From Welwitschia mirabilis (lineage: Eukaryota; Gnetophyta; Gnetopsida; Welwitschiales), in contig JBOZIK010000001.1 in the NCBI GenBank assembly GCA_051453625.1, positions 173,645,580 to 173,709,579 of the forward strand: 64,000 nucleotides of DNA, written 5' to 3'. The position numbers were made by a program, and so were the translations under genes. Of this stretch, positions 12,007 through 21,326 are shown one piece after another. A model generated the notes under the pieces. It had not been told where the DNA came from. It worked only from the letters and a program-made list of their open reading frames with translations, and searched no databases. Position 1 is the stretch's first letter. Every line of letters begins with the position of its first letter.

Positions 12007-13296
12007 TGTTGTGAACCAAATTAATCTATTTAACATACTTGTGGAGCATATTTTTAGGACTTATTTATAAGGTTTCAAGGAACTTATGTAAATTATGTGA
12101 AGCTTCCATATAAGTCACAAAATACATTGATTTCCAACACAAGAAGCTATTTTTTTAATGATGGTGAGACAAAGAATGTTAATCAAAATGAATTTTAAGC
12201 AAGAAAAACTAGTCATCCACGTTTTTATGGGGATGACTCATGTAAGATGACAAGGCTAATTGACATGAATGACAGTCATCCTGTATGTTGTGAAAATGAC
12301 ACATGCAGGATGATGAGGCTAATTGACATGGATGACAGTCATCCTATATGTGGTGGGGATGACACATGTAGAATGATGAACAACAAAGGCTAGTTAAAAG
12401 GTTCTGATAGTCGTCACATGTGTCATTGGAATGGCTCATAACACAATAGCCAATAGAGTTTAAATGATTAACATGTGCTCAGTTGTAGTTGGTAATTGGA
12501 GTGGTCATCCATTTTGTCATGGAAATGATGGACTAAATGATATACAAAATAGTCTAAAATACTAATTCATTTATTATAAACTTGTAAATATAATTGTGCC
12601 TTTTCATTTCACACCCCTTAATGACCCTTAACCATCCATTTCAAACTATGAAAAGACCCTTTTGGACCTCATTTCATATCTTTTTGGCATCTAATTTCTT
12701 GTAAAAATTAGATATTTTTAGGGACAAGGAGATTCATCCTACTTGCAAAAAGGGCTACCTTGGTGTTAGATAGTGAATCTTCCATTGAGGAGTTGTTTTT
12801 GTAAGTGGATGTACTTTAGTTTAGTTAATAATGATATTGATTAAATTAGAATTCTTTTCAAATACTTTCTTGTTTCTTCCTTATAACTTATCTTAATTTT
12901 AAGGAAAGTGACATGAATTTGTAGTTGATATACATTATAAGGATCAATTTAAGTGATAATAAATCAAAGATTTGATTAATTAATTGCATTAAGTTTGCAT
13001 TCATTCTACATTGCATTGCATTTCACTTCATTTCATTTCATTTATGTCATTTTCATCCTTTCATTGTTCTATTTCATTTCTTATAAAGAAAAATTCAAAC
13101 ATATGTTCTTCTTCTCTGTTTGAAATCAATTTTATGAATTCTTTTTTAGAAGTCTTCTTTAAGTGTATGACACTTGGTTTGATCCAATTATGCAAATGTG
13201 TATTATGTGTAATTAGATTATTAGCTTTTTAAATGTGGTAAATCAAATTTGATCTCTAAAATATTATAATTAAAAGCACAAATATGCATCAGAACA
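12007..13296 (+). repeat. 3' LTR of the Athila-like element
   Basis: It starts TGTTGTGAACC and ends AGAACA. It is homologous to 3162-4332, carries the same 63-bp repeat array (about 12209-12440) and has an extra segment of about 100 bp at 12612-12715. Many of the visible differences between the two LTRs are transitions, so the insertion is old. Confidence 0.85.
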
Positions 13297-14105
13297 TTAG
13301 GTTTTGGACCACATTTTCTCTATATTGTGATATGTCTATTTGTATTTATTAATTCTTGTATGGCTACTTTTTAAGGAATAAGTTCTACATTTTCTATTCA
13401 TAATTTTGTCAAGAAGGTTATTACTTAGTTCTGTATGTTTTCATAATTATAGGTAATTTCATTTGTTATGCTATTCAACATGATATGCAGTAAGGTTTAA
13501 TAAAAGGAACTTATTTGGTTAATGATTCTCATCAATTATTAAATTTATATTTTGCTAATGATTATTTCTTAATGAGAGCAAATGATCCACAATTTATTAT
13601 TTAGCTTTTTACTCATATTTAGTAGATTTTCAACTATTAGAAGGTGATATCAACTGGAAAAATCCTTCATTTTATGTATCAAGTGAAGATTATTAACATC
13701 TTCCACATTATGCATGATACATTTTATAAGGGATTTTTTTTTGGAAATTATTATGGATTCCCTTGTCCTTTCAAATTTATCCTCAAATGTTATGAGTTTG
13801 GACATCATAAAGAATTCATAGGGAAGTGGATACATAAAGGATAAAATGTTTTTCTCCTCCATGCCATTATTTGACTTAAAAGTTATTGTTTCCTTTGCTA
13901 ATGTTTATTATTTCTATTATTAGAATCTTTTTAAGTATTTTCACTCAAAGTTAGAATAACTTCTTAGAAACAATCTGAAGATCCACTGGGGCCATAATTC
14001 TATTTTATGTGATTTAATGCTAAAGGTAAAGAATATTTTCATAGATTTTCTTGAAATATTATGGATTTTCATATGAAAAAAGAAGGATTAGACTGTTACA
14101 ACAAT
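13297..14105 (+). pseudogene. L1-type LINE relic, 3' part of reverse transcriptase
   Basis: This continues the LINE frame cut at 3161. It begins LGFGPHFLYIVICL (from about 13300). Then FANDYFLMRAND at about 13552-13590 corresponds to the RT catalytic 'FADDSLLFLKAN' block, with the first catalytic Asp changed to Asn. After that come KVISTGKILHFMYQ (about 13640-13685; family 'SGQ-IN-QKS'), and GKEYFHRFS-NIMDFHMKKEGLDCYN (about 14025-14100), matching the zf-RVT region 'K-HWV-W---C-PK--GGL---N'. Together with 1450-3161 this gives one LINE interrupted by the Athila-like insertion. Confidence 0.75.
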
Positions 14106-14410
14106 TTTTCATAACATATATTAATTATGATTTTTTAATTTTGTCTAATGATGTTCAAATTCTGTCTAGGCCCTCCTTCTAGCACCAAAACTGTTGCTAA
14201 ATTTTTTTCAACAATTAAGTTATGATTTTTGTATTTTGCTTAGTGTCATTTGAATTGTATCTATAGCCCTCTTTCTAGCGCCAAAACTATTACGACAATT
14301 TTTTTTTGCAACATTATATTGATTTTGATTTTCTAATTTTACCTAATGATGTTTGAATTGTGTGTAGCGCCCTCTTTCTAACGCCAAATCTGTTGCGATT
14401 TTTTTTTCAA
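14095..14410 (-). repeat. Three ~100-bp tandem repeats with a PBS-like motif
   Basis: Three units, anchored at CCCTC (14171, 14267, 14370), each contain CCCTC-TTCTA(G/A)CGCCAAA-CTGTTGC followed by a T run. Read on the minus strand this is GCAACAG-TTTGGCG(C/T)TAGAA(A/G)GAGGG, which looks like an LTR end followed by a gypsy-type primer binding site. A partial fourth unit follows to about 14450. The array begins just where the LINE frame ends. Confidence 0.7.
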
Positions 14411-15044
14411 CCTAAGATTTTGAATCTAGATTTTATCTAATATAATTAACGCCATTTTATCAATTCTAAAATGTAAAGAAAGCAAGAAGATTAAAGTTTT
14501 ACTATCAAAATTTTTTTTATCCATAAAAATAATAGAATGTGCTTTACTAGTATAATAAACACCTAAGGTAGCTGAAAAGTTATAGCAATGCACCAAAAAC
14601 AAATATTAACTAAATGATTATTTTAATAAAAGAACTCTGAAAGCTTCTATGATTTTTTAATCTAAGTATCAAATAAAAACACAAATTTCAATTTTGAGAT
14701 ACAAAATAGTTTTGGGAAGTGATATTAGGCTATCATACTATTTGAAAATTTTCAAAGATTAATGACAACTATATTTAATTATAATTATAACCTTGTGATA
14801 AATTTTTTAAGGAATAATTATGAAATGCTACTTTCATAAGTTTTGTCTCACAGGCAAATATACATTCATAAATTAAGTAATCTAAAAGAAAAAGGATTTT
14901 TTTTTCTTTTGGGATTTAATTCTTATTAAATGCATATACAAGAACTCTAAAGGATCTATTAAATGGAATTTTTTCTTTAAAAAAAGCCCCTAAAAACTAT
15001 GAGATGACTGTCATGCCAACATCACTGGAAATCTAGCCTTTTCT
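14411..15044. other. AT-rich stretch without a recognisable gene
   Basis: No coding frame, RNA gene or boundary is recognised. If the repeats to the left are a minus-strand LTR/leader junction, part of this stretch may be LTR, but no second copy is visible to confirm that. Confidence 0.4.
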
Positions 15045-15514
15045 TTGGGCATTCTATGTGATGGTTTCTTTTGGTCCATGTGGACATGCTATCCTCTCGC
15101 ATTCCCTTCACTGGCATCCTATATGTTTGTTGTTCCTCTTCATCTACTATCTTGCTGGGCTCATGCATTCTTTTGCTATTGCTTCTCTTGTTCTCTGTTC
15201 TTTATACCTCTTCTCCCTACCAATGCACATCTCCTCTTTGAATGCTGGGTTTACCATTTACTTCTGTTCCTTTACTATTTACCCTTTGCTGACGTACTAT
15301 TTCTTTGATGTGCGATGTCGTTCTAGCATTTTTCATTGTTTTGGTATTCTCTTGCTATTTTGATCTCACTTTCTATTCCTTTTTGGTCCTCGCCTCTTGT
15401 TTCAGTGCTCCTCTATGTCTGCTACATTCTAGTCATTACCTTTTGGCATTGTGCTTTGCCCTCTGTGAATGCCTCTATGGTATTTGTTCCACTCTTTTTG
15501 CATGCCTCTAAGAT
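15045..15514. other. C/T-rich, higher-GC segment left of the short-LTR element
   Basis: The top strand is strongly pyrimidine-rich, and its overlapping open frames (15045-15308, 15058-15363, 15305-15511) are Leu/Phe/Cys/Ser-rich as expected from that composition. It ends in an N gap. 19326-19640, right of the element, has the same composition, so the two are probably one stretch split by the insertion. Confidence 0.45.
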
Positions 15515-16340
15515 NNNNNNNNNNNNNNNNNNNNNNNNNNNNNNNNNNNNNNNNNNNNNNNNNNNNNNNNNNNNNNNNNNNNNNNNNNNNNNNNNNNNNN
15601 NNNNNNNNNNNNNNNNNNNNNNNNNNNNNNNNNNNNNNNNNNNNNNNNNNNNNNNNNNNNNNNNNNNNNNNNNNNNNNNNNNNNNNNNNNNNNNNNNNNN
15701 NNNNNNNNNNNNNNNNNNNNNNNNNNNNNNNNNNNNNNNNNNNNNNNNNNNNNNNNNNNNNNNNNNNNNNNNNNNNNNNNNNNNNNNNNNNNNNNNNNNN
15801 NNNNNNNNNNNNNNNNNNNNNNNNNNNNNNNNNNNNNNNNNNNNNNNNNNNNNNNNNNNNNNNNNNNNNNNNNNNNNNNNNNNNNNNNNNNNNNNNNNNN
15901 NNNNNNNNNNNNNNNNNNNNNNNNNNNNNNNNNNNNNNNNNNNNNNNNNNNNNNNNNNNNNNNNNNNNNNNNNNNNNNNNNNNNNNNNNNNNNNNNNNNN
16001 NNNNNNNNNNNNNNNNNNNNNNNNNNNNNNNNNNNNNNNNNNNNNNNNNNNNNNNNNNNNNNNNNNNNNNNNNNNNNNNNNNNNNNNNNNNNNNNNNNNN
16101 NNNNNNNNNNNNNNNNNNNNNNNNNNNNNNNNNNNNNNNNNNNNNNNNNNNNNNNNNNNNNNNNNNNNNNNNNNNNNNNNNNNNNNNNNNNNNNNNNNNN
16201 NNNNNNNNNNNNNNNNNNNNNNNNNNNNNNNNNNNNNNNNNNNNNNNNNNNNNNNNNNNNNNNNNNNNNNNNNNNNNNNNNNNNNNNNNNNNNNNNNNNN
16301 NNNNNNNNNNNNNNNNNNNNNNNNNNNNNNNNNNNNNNNN
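15515..16340. other. Assembly gap, 826 N
   Basis: Sequence unknown. It must hold the left end of the LTR that resumes at 16341 and the left insertion junction. Open frames drawn across this gap are not real evidence of genes. Confidence 0.99.
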
Positions 16341-16477
16341 CATTGATGAACAACGCCGAAGCGTTGATGAATAAACCCATGCCCAGAATGGGTTTTATAG
16401 ACAAAAACGCCCTTAGATTCGGAGCGTTTCTGTGAGCGGAGCATGGAACGGTGTGCCCAGTTGAGCCACACCTAACA
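16341..16477 (-). repeat. LTR copy 1 (3' LTR), partial
   Basis: It ends ...CACACCTAACA at 16477 on the + strand. 16341-16416 is identical to 18285-18361 as far as that copy goes. The left part is in the gap. By joining the copies the LTR is about 195 bp with TGTTA...TAACA ends. Confidence 0.8.
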
Positions 16478-16492
16478 ATCTCCCCCGTGGCT
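16478..16492 (-). other. Polypurine tract of the short-LTR element
   Basis: The minus strand reads CCACGGGGGAGAT directly before TGTTAGG. This is the classic 'GGGGGAGATTGTT' plus-strand primer and LTR junction of copia-like and TRIM elements, and it fixes the minus-strand orientation. Confidence 0.85.
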
Positions 16493-16808
16493 CAAATTGG
16501 CTTACCATGCCAAATAACGAAAGGGCCGAAAATGCCGAAAAAGCACACAGGTGGAGACTACAACCATGCAAGCGGGAAACACCACTTTAGCAAAAGACAC
16601 AGTTTGTGAACCTCCTTTAAAGAACCGAACAGGCGAAGATGGCTTATAGGCCAAGGAACGCCAGATCAGGCTGGGCAAAGGCTGCCTTAGACAGAAAAAC
16701 TCTGCAGAGCACGAGGAGCGCAGTGCAAAAGAACAGGCATGATAGCGCAGAGGAGGGACAACGACAGTAGCTGCAGGAGGACAGGATCAAACAAATATTC
16801 CTCAGTCT

Positions 16809-17729
16809 TCATGGAGGGCAATGATGAAACGTGGATTTAGCATCAATAGGAGTTGCATATGATGGTAACATTGGCATTGGGTCGTTCGAAATTATTGCGA
16901 TTGAGTTGAAGGCATTACTGATGTAGATTTTTTGGATGTCGAATATTGTGTCTTTACTGGGTAAGGCACACTCTTTATAGACTTTTAAGGATTTTATTAC
17001 ACAGCGCCTGGTGTGGGATTCATTGAGAAAGCTGTCCGCAAAGAGCAGTGACATGACTAATGTAGAGAGCAGTGACATGAGCAGGTGGAGAACCACGAGA
17101 ACAAGCGCCCGGAGAAATGCAGAAAATAGCCGCGTTAGAGCTACTGCCTGAACAAGAAAGCGCACAGAAGGCGCAGCCGATAGCCGGAAGTTGCGCAGGT
17201 TAAAGATGGGCATATGCTGAAGAAGATGATGATGGCAGGCGTCGTCGAGACTCAAGGAAGTGCAACAAAGCAAATTCGCTTTCTGAGAAAGAAAGTGAGG
17301 CCGACAAGAATGGGCTAGGAATGCCCAGGCAGGGAGAAACCACAAAGAAATGGCGTGGAACCGAAATCGCAGGCAGAAAACCACAATGAAGAGGTGCACA
17401 CAGTCTGCCCAAGTGCGAAGGAACCGCAAACAGAGACCGGCAACAAAAAAAAATGCGAGGAAGGATTGTGAGCATAGACACCGGTGTGTGAGCACAGGTG
17501 CAGCGCTGGGGAAAAGAAACCAGTGACAGCGGGGAAGCATGCACGAGAAAAGGCCAGGCGCGTAAGCACGAGGCGGCTTGCTAGGATGAGCAACGACAGA
17601 ATGTCTGAAGCATGAACGTAGACCGGCGCGATACGGCAGAGAACCGAACAATGCACAAGTAACGTAGGATGAGGTGAAGCAAATGCTTTCTCTCATATGC
17701 ATTGAATACTCACCCAGGAGTGTTTTCAC
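16809..17729 (-). other. 306-codon open frame in the element's sense strand, coding unproven
   Basis: An uninterrupted frame from ATG at 17729 to a stop at 16809, on the element's own strand. The product would be rich in Leu, Ser, Cys, His, Phe and Arg and matches no family I recognise. Two other overlapping frames are also open here (17200-17544, 17315-17656), which is usual in C/T-rich, stop-poor DNA. I regard it as probably composition-driven, but it is the longest gap-free open frame in the window and lies in the least decayed element. Confidence 0.25.
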
Positions 17730-18170
17730 CCTGGATTATTCCGGTGAGCTTGAAACTTTGATCGCTCAAATAGAATCACGATTTTCGGAAATGGAATCCT
17801 AATTTTCAGCAATGGAATCATGGTAAATCAAAGTGCAAAATGAGGATTCTTTGCTTCTTGAGTCTATGCAAGAAAGGGATTCCGCTGCTGCAACACTCAG
17901 CGAAGAAAGGCTAAAGCGGAGTCAGAGATCCAGTCTCTGTATGTGAAGCTTAACTCTGTTTTGAAGGAGATTTCGAGGCTTCAATACGAAGTCCATTTTT
18001 TGCAAAAGGAGCGAGATATCCAGAACGATGATTTAGAGCCCATAAAAGAGTCTCAGATTTTTCGGAATCAAAATACTAGAGCGACGCTACCAACACAAGA
18101 TGTGCTGTGTCAATTCCAAGAGATGCCGACGGATGACGAGGAAGCTCAAAGACGCAAGAAAATGAGTCTG
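17725..18170 (+). pseudogene. Coiled-coil gene fragment, possibly filament-like plant protein (FPP)
   Basis: On the + strand, antisense to the retroelement, broken frames give LETLIAQIESRFSEMES (about 17750-17800), SLLLESMQERDSAAATLSEERLK (about 17845-17912), then AESEIQSLYVKLNSVLKEIS and RLQYEVHFLQKERDIQND (about 17919-18030). This heptad-rich, Glu/Lys-rich sequence resembles FPP coiled coils, which have 'LRYEV-VLEKELEIRNEE'. Further on RATLPTQDVLCQFQEM resembles the FPP 'KRLPGPAALAQM' block, though less closely. Two stops and a frame change occur before 17920. It looks like captured host exon sequence rather than retroelement protein. The family call is tentative. Confidence 0.5.
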
Positions 18171-18212
18171 CACAGTGGCGGAGCGGTGTCAAAGACGACA
18201 GGATCAGAGAAC

Positions 18213-18224
18213 GCTCTGATACCA
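18213..18224 (-). other. Perfect tRNA-iMet primer binding site
   Basis: The minus strand reads TGGTATCAGAGC, matching 12 of 12 bases of the standard plant initiator-Met tRNA primer site. It lies 2 bp from the LTR end at 18227. Every other primer site in the window has decayed. Confidence 0.92.
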
Positions 18225-18226
18225 CT

Positions 18227-18361
18227 TGTTAAGCACCGAAGCGCAGAATAAATGACGCCGAAACACCGATGAACAATGCTGCAGCATTGATGAACAACGC
18301 CGAAGCGTTGATGAATAAACCCATGCCCAGAATGGGTTTTATAGACAAAAACGCCCTTAGA
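18227..18361 (-). repeat. LTR copy 2 (5' LTR next to the PBS), partial
   Basis: On the + strand it begins TGTTAAGCACC and runs into the gap. It contains inverted motifs such as AATGCTGCAGCATT and AACGCCGAAGCGTT, and CCCATGCCCAGAATGGG. Confidence 0.8.
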
Positions 18362-19160
18362 NNNNNNNNNNNNNNNNNNNNNNNNNNNNNNNNNNNNNNN
18401 NNNNNNNNNNNNNNNNNNNNNNNNNNNNNNNNNNNNNNNNNNNNNNNNNNNNNNNNNNNNNNNNNNNNNNNNNNNNNNNNNNNNNNNNNNNNNNNNNNNN
18501 NNNNNNNNNNNNNNNNNNNNNNNNNNNNNNNNNNNNNNNNNNNNNNNNNNNNNNNNNNNNNNNNNNNNNNNNNNNNNNNNNNNNNNNNNNNNNNNNNNNN
18601 NNNNNNNNNNNNNNNNNNNNNNNNNNNNNNNNNNNNNNNNNNNNNNNNNNNNNNNNNNNNNNNNNNNNNNNNNNNNNNNNNNNNNNNNNNNNNNNNNNNN
18701 NNNNNNNNNNNNNNNNNNNNNNNNNNNNNNNNNNNNNNNNNNNNNNNNNNNNNNNNNNNNNNNNNNNNNNNNNNNNNNNNNNNNNNNNNNNNNNNNNNNN
18801 NNNNNNNNNNNNNNNNNNNNNNNNNNNNNNNNNNNNNNNNNNNNNNNNNNNNNNNNNNNNNNNNNNNNNNNNNNNNNNNNNNNNNNNNNNNNNNNNNNNN
18901 NNNNNNNNNNNNNNNNNNNNNNNNNNNNNNNNNNNNNNNNNNNNNNNNNNNNNNNNNNNNNNNNNNNNNNNNNNNNNNNNNNNNNNNNNNNNNNNNNNNN
19001 NNNNNNNNNNNNNNNNNNNNNNNNNNNNNNNNNNNNNNNNNNNNNNNNNNNNNNNNNNNNNNNNNNNNNNNNNNNNNNNNNNNNNNNNNNNNNNNNNNNN
19101 NNNNNNNNNNNNNNNNNNNNNNNNNNNNNNNNNNNNNNNNNNNNNNNNNNNNNNNNNNNN
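18362..19160. other. Assembly gap, 799 N
   Basis: Unknown sequence between two partial LTR copies. Because one LTR is only about 195 bp, the gap either hides more element sequence or its size is overestimated. Confidence 0.99.
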
Positions 19161-19325
19161 GAAGCGCAGGATAAACGGTGTCGAAGCACCGATGAATAAC
19201 GCCGAAGCGTTGATGAATAAAACCCGTGTCCAAAGCGGGTTTTATAGACAAGAAATGCCCGTAGATTCGAAGCGTTTCTGTGGGCGGAGCATGGAACGGT
19301 GTGCCCAGTTGAGCCACACCTAACA
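19161..19325 (-). repeat. LTR copy 3, divergent
   Basis: It is homologous to copies 1 and 2 but with clear differences, for example AAACCCGTGTCCAAAGCGGG where they have AACCCATGCCCAGAATGGG. The changes keep the short hairpin arms paired. It ends TAACA at 19325, after which C/T-rich flanking DNA begins. Confidence 0.8.
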
Positions 19326-20366
19326 CTTAACTTTTCTCTCCTCTGATCTCCTACCTGTGCCTTGGCATTTTTTGCTGTTCTTGTATGTTCTGATGCATTT
19401 CTGATGATCTGCTTCGATTTTCTTCATTGACGATGCCTCTAGAATTCGTTGCCTAATTTATGTTGCCCTCCGTTCTATTCCGGCGTTGCTGCTGTTCCCT
19501 TGAATGCTTTCTATTCACCTTGCGTTTTTTGTTCTGGTCCTTCTCTTTTTTTCCTGATGTGCTCTATTCCGATACTCTTCCCTCCTTTCTGTGGTTTTAA
19601 TAGTTGTTTTCTTATTGTGCCGATTCTGCGGGGTTTGACTACTGTCAAAAAGCGAGATGATGAAATTAAGTAAAAGCAAAGGGTGGTATACAGAATCGGT
19701 GAATTAGAGATTCAGGGGCTAAAGCAGAAGCATGAGGATGCCCTGTAAGACGCTGATCCGCATTCATCAAACACATGTTGGAATAAGCTGTTTATGGTGG
19801 CTTATCGCTTTAATAACAGAGCGAGCTTCACAATCCTGTTAGATCTCATAAATAGAAGAACTAGCAGCCTCCTTCCACGAACTCTGCTTCATCCAAAGGA
19901 TTACTTGCTCTCATGGCAACTAGAAAACTTGACAACAAGCAAGTTATCTCTAGAGATTATGTTATAACCAAATAATGTGTTGGAGGGCTGTTGCATTCGC
20001 TTCCTCAAAACCCACAGAAAATTGGATTATAAAGAAATCCATATTGAAGAAACAACTGATTTCAACCTGCATATTGTCAATCCGTATTTTATTCTTATCC
20101 TTAATTGGAGCAGAATAGCATCTGTGGAAGCATAATCTACACCATCACAATGCCCAGATAGACATGCCAGACATTCTTCTAAATCGGTTTCTCTGTCTTT
20201 GGATTTGCAAGATCAGAGGAGAAGTTTCAGCACAGAAAATCGGGCGTTTTCCATTTGAGCAGATTTTTAAGACGAAGAAGAGCGGTCTGGTAGGAATAAC
20301 AGATGGTCGTTTTGAGAAAGAAGTCCGAGAGTCAGATGGGTAGAGAAGGAGAAACCAACAAAGAGA
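19326..20366 (+). other. C/T-rich leader and possible coiled-coil fragment upstream of the chimeric frame
   Basis: 19326-19640 is pyrimidine-rich, as at 15045-15514. A frame then reads TVKKRDDEIK, a TAA stop, and KQRVVYRIGELEIQGLKQK followed by HEDAL (to about 19747). It is Lys/Glu-rich and coiled-coil-like, with no family assigned. From about 19760 to 20366 an interrupted frame continues with no recognisable domain. It may be a 5' region or captured exons. The opposite-strand frame at 20145-20390 looks like a shadow. Confidence 0.4.
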
Positions 20367-20635
20367 ATGCATGTAGCACTTCAGTTCCATGTTGTTGTAG
20401 TCGATGATAACTTTATGGAAAGGAAGTTGATTGAGAAAATGCTGAAGTGGAACTTTTTTAGAGTTACTACATTTAATTCTGCAATCAAGGCTTTGGACTT
20501 GTTAGCACAATAGTTGCATCACCGCCATGACAATGAGGTCAATATGACCTTCATGGACTACTATATGCCTGGAATAACTGGTTATGATATCCTCCGGAAA
20601 GTCAAGGAATCGTCAGAAATCAATCACAGTTCAGT
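20367..20635 (+). pseudogene. Response-regulator receiver fragment (type-A ARR-like)
   Basis: From ATG at 20367 the frame reads MHVALQFHVVVVDDNFMERK, then LIEKMLKWNFFRVTTFNSAI and KALDLLAQ. A TAG stop (20511-20513) follows, then LHHRHDNEVNMTFMDYYMPG and ITGYDILRKVKESSEI. This is the first two-thirds of a plant receiver domain: the Asp-Asp pair, the phospho-acceptor Asp in MDYYMPG and 'GYDLLKKIKES' are kept. The later Lys and last helices are missing. Type-A regulators damp cytokinin signalling. The frame continues without interruption into pentatricopeptide repeats. No intron is seen, although plant receiver genes usually have them, which hints at a copy made from spliced RNA. Confidence 0.85.
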
Positions 20636-21326
20636 AGTGGTTAAATCTATGAAGCAGAACCAGTGCAACCCAGATACCAAGACTTATAATACTTTGATTC
20701 ATGGTTGGGGACTTCTTCGTAATAGTGCAAAGGTAAAGAAAGTGTTTGATGAAATGAAAAGTTTGGGACTCCAACTTGATATTACTGCTTTCAATGCAAT
20801 CATTAACGGTTTTTACAACGAAGATTTGGTTGATAGCGCTTTACAGGTTATTGAAGAAATGGAGGAGAGAGGAGTTCCATTTGACAACAGAACTTTCCAT
20901 TTTACCTACTCTGCATTGATTAGAACTAAAAATAGTAGATCGCTATAGAATCCGTTTGAGAAGATGATTGGTGTAGGCCATTTGCCAAAAGCTGTTACTA
21001 TGATTTTGTTGCTCAAATATTTCTTTAAGTCCAAACAGGACGACATGACAATGAGTTTTCGGAATTATGTTAGGGAAAAGGGTTATTTCCTTGATGGCCA
21101 TGCTATTACTGTCTTTGTTGCAGGGCTTTGTTATAGTGAAAAGCTACAGGAAGCTTATGATTGTTGAAGTGAGCTAGTTGAGAGAGGCATACATCCACAT
21201 AAAAGGACTTTTGACATTTTGAAGAGCTTCTTCAAGGAGCCTAGGAGGGAGCAACAGCTTCTAGAGCTGACTGAAAAAGCCTAGCATTTAGGTAGGTCTC
21301 TAAGCAGAATGTATTTCCAAGAGTGT
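20636..21326 (+). pseudogene. Pentatricopeptide repeat (PPR) fragment, in frame with the receiver
   Basis: The frame continues SMKQNQCNPDTKTYNTLIHG, WGLLRNSAKVKKVFDEMKSL and GLQLDITAFNAIINGFYNED. It goes on LVDSALQVIEEMEERGVPFD, then YSALI. These are P-type 35-residue PPR motifs ('D--TYN-LI-G----G----A---F-EM---G--P'). After a TAG (20946) the same frame runs on with MIGVGHLPKAVTMILLLKYF, later ITVFVAGLCYSEKLQEAYDC, TGA (21165), SELVERGIHPHKRTFDIL, and a TAG (21282). About 230 codons hold only three stops and no frameshift. PPR proteins normally bind organelle RNA; this copy has no targeting peptide of its own. Confidence 0.85.

Larger units (their letters stand above)
3162..13296 (+). mobile_element. 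Full-length Athila/Tat-like Ty3/gypsy LTR retrotransposon, decayed
   Basis: A 10.1-kb element bounded by two related LTRs (3162-4332 and 12007-13296), with a primer-binding-site relic and gag, protease, RT, RNase H and integrase in Ty3/gypsy order. The 5 bp before it (TTAGA, 3157-3161) and after it (TTAGG, 13297-13301) differ by one G/A transition, which fits a target-site duplication. It sits inside a LINE reverse-transcriptase frame. Every protein domain has stops. The protease, RT and integrase sequences resemble the Athila/Tat branch. LTR boundaries come from hand alignment and may be off by a few bases. Confidence 0.85.
16341..19325 (-). mobile_element. Short-LTR (TRIM-like) non-autonomous LTR retrotransposon, GC-rich
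   Basis: Read on the minus strand it has LTR copies starting TGTTAGG and ending TTAACA, a primer site, an internal region of about 1.75 kb and a polypurine tract. No gag, protease, RT or integrase is visible, so it would depend on enzymes from another element. One internal line (17401-17460) has 31 of 60 G/C against about 16 of 60 in nearby retroelements, and CpGs are common. A third, divergent LTR copy (19161-19325) right of an 799-N gap suggests either a tandem arrangement or a mis-joined contig. It could also be the deleted form of a larger element. Confidence 0.75.

Noticed and set aside
15045-15511. Overlapping hydrophobic frames that might look like membrane proteins
   Set aside because: Pyrimidine-rich DNA gives Leu/Phe/Ser/Cys-rich frames in several registers; no motif, homologue or start context supports any of them.
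15336-16471. Five long open frames crossing the first large gap
   Set aside because: Nearly all codons are N; the frame is open only because the sequence is unknown.
18146-19326. Long open frames crossing the second large gap, including phrases such as GFIHQRFGVVH
   Set aside because: The readable parts translate LTR hairpin repeats; the rest is N. No protein support.
20145-20390. 81-codon frame on the minus strand
   Set aside because: It overlaps the + strand region leading into the receiver frame and looks like its shadow.
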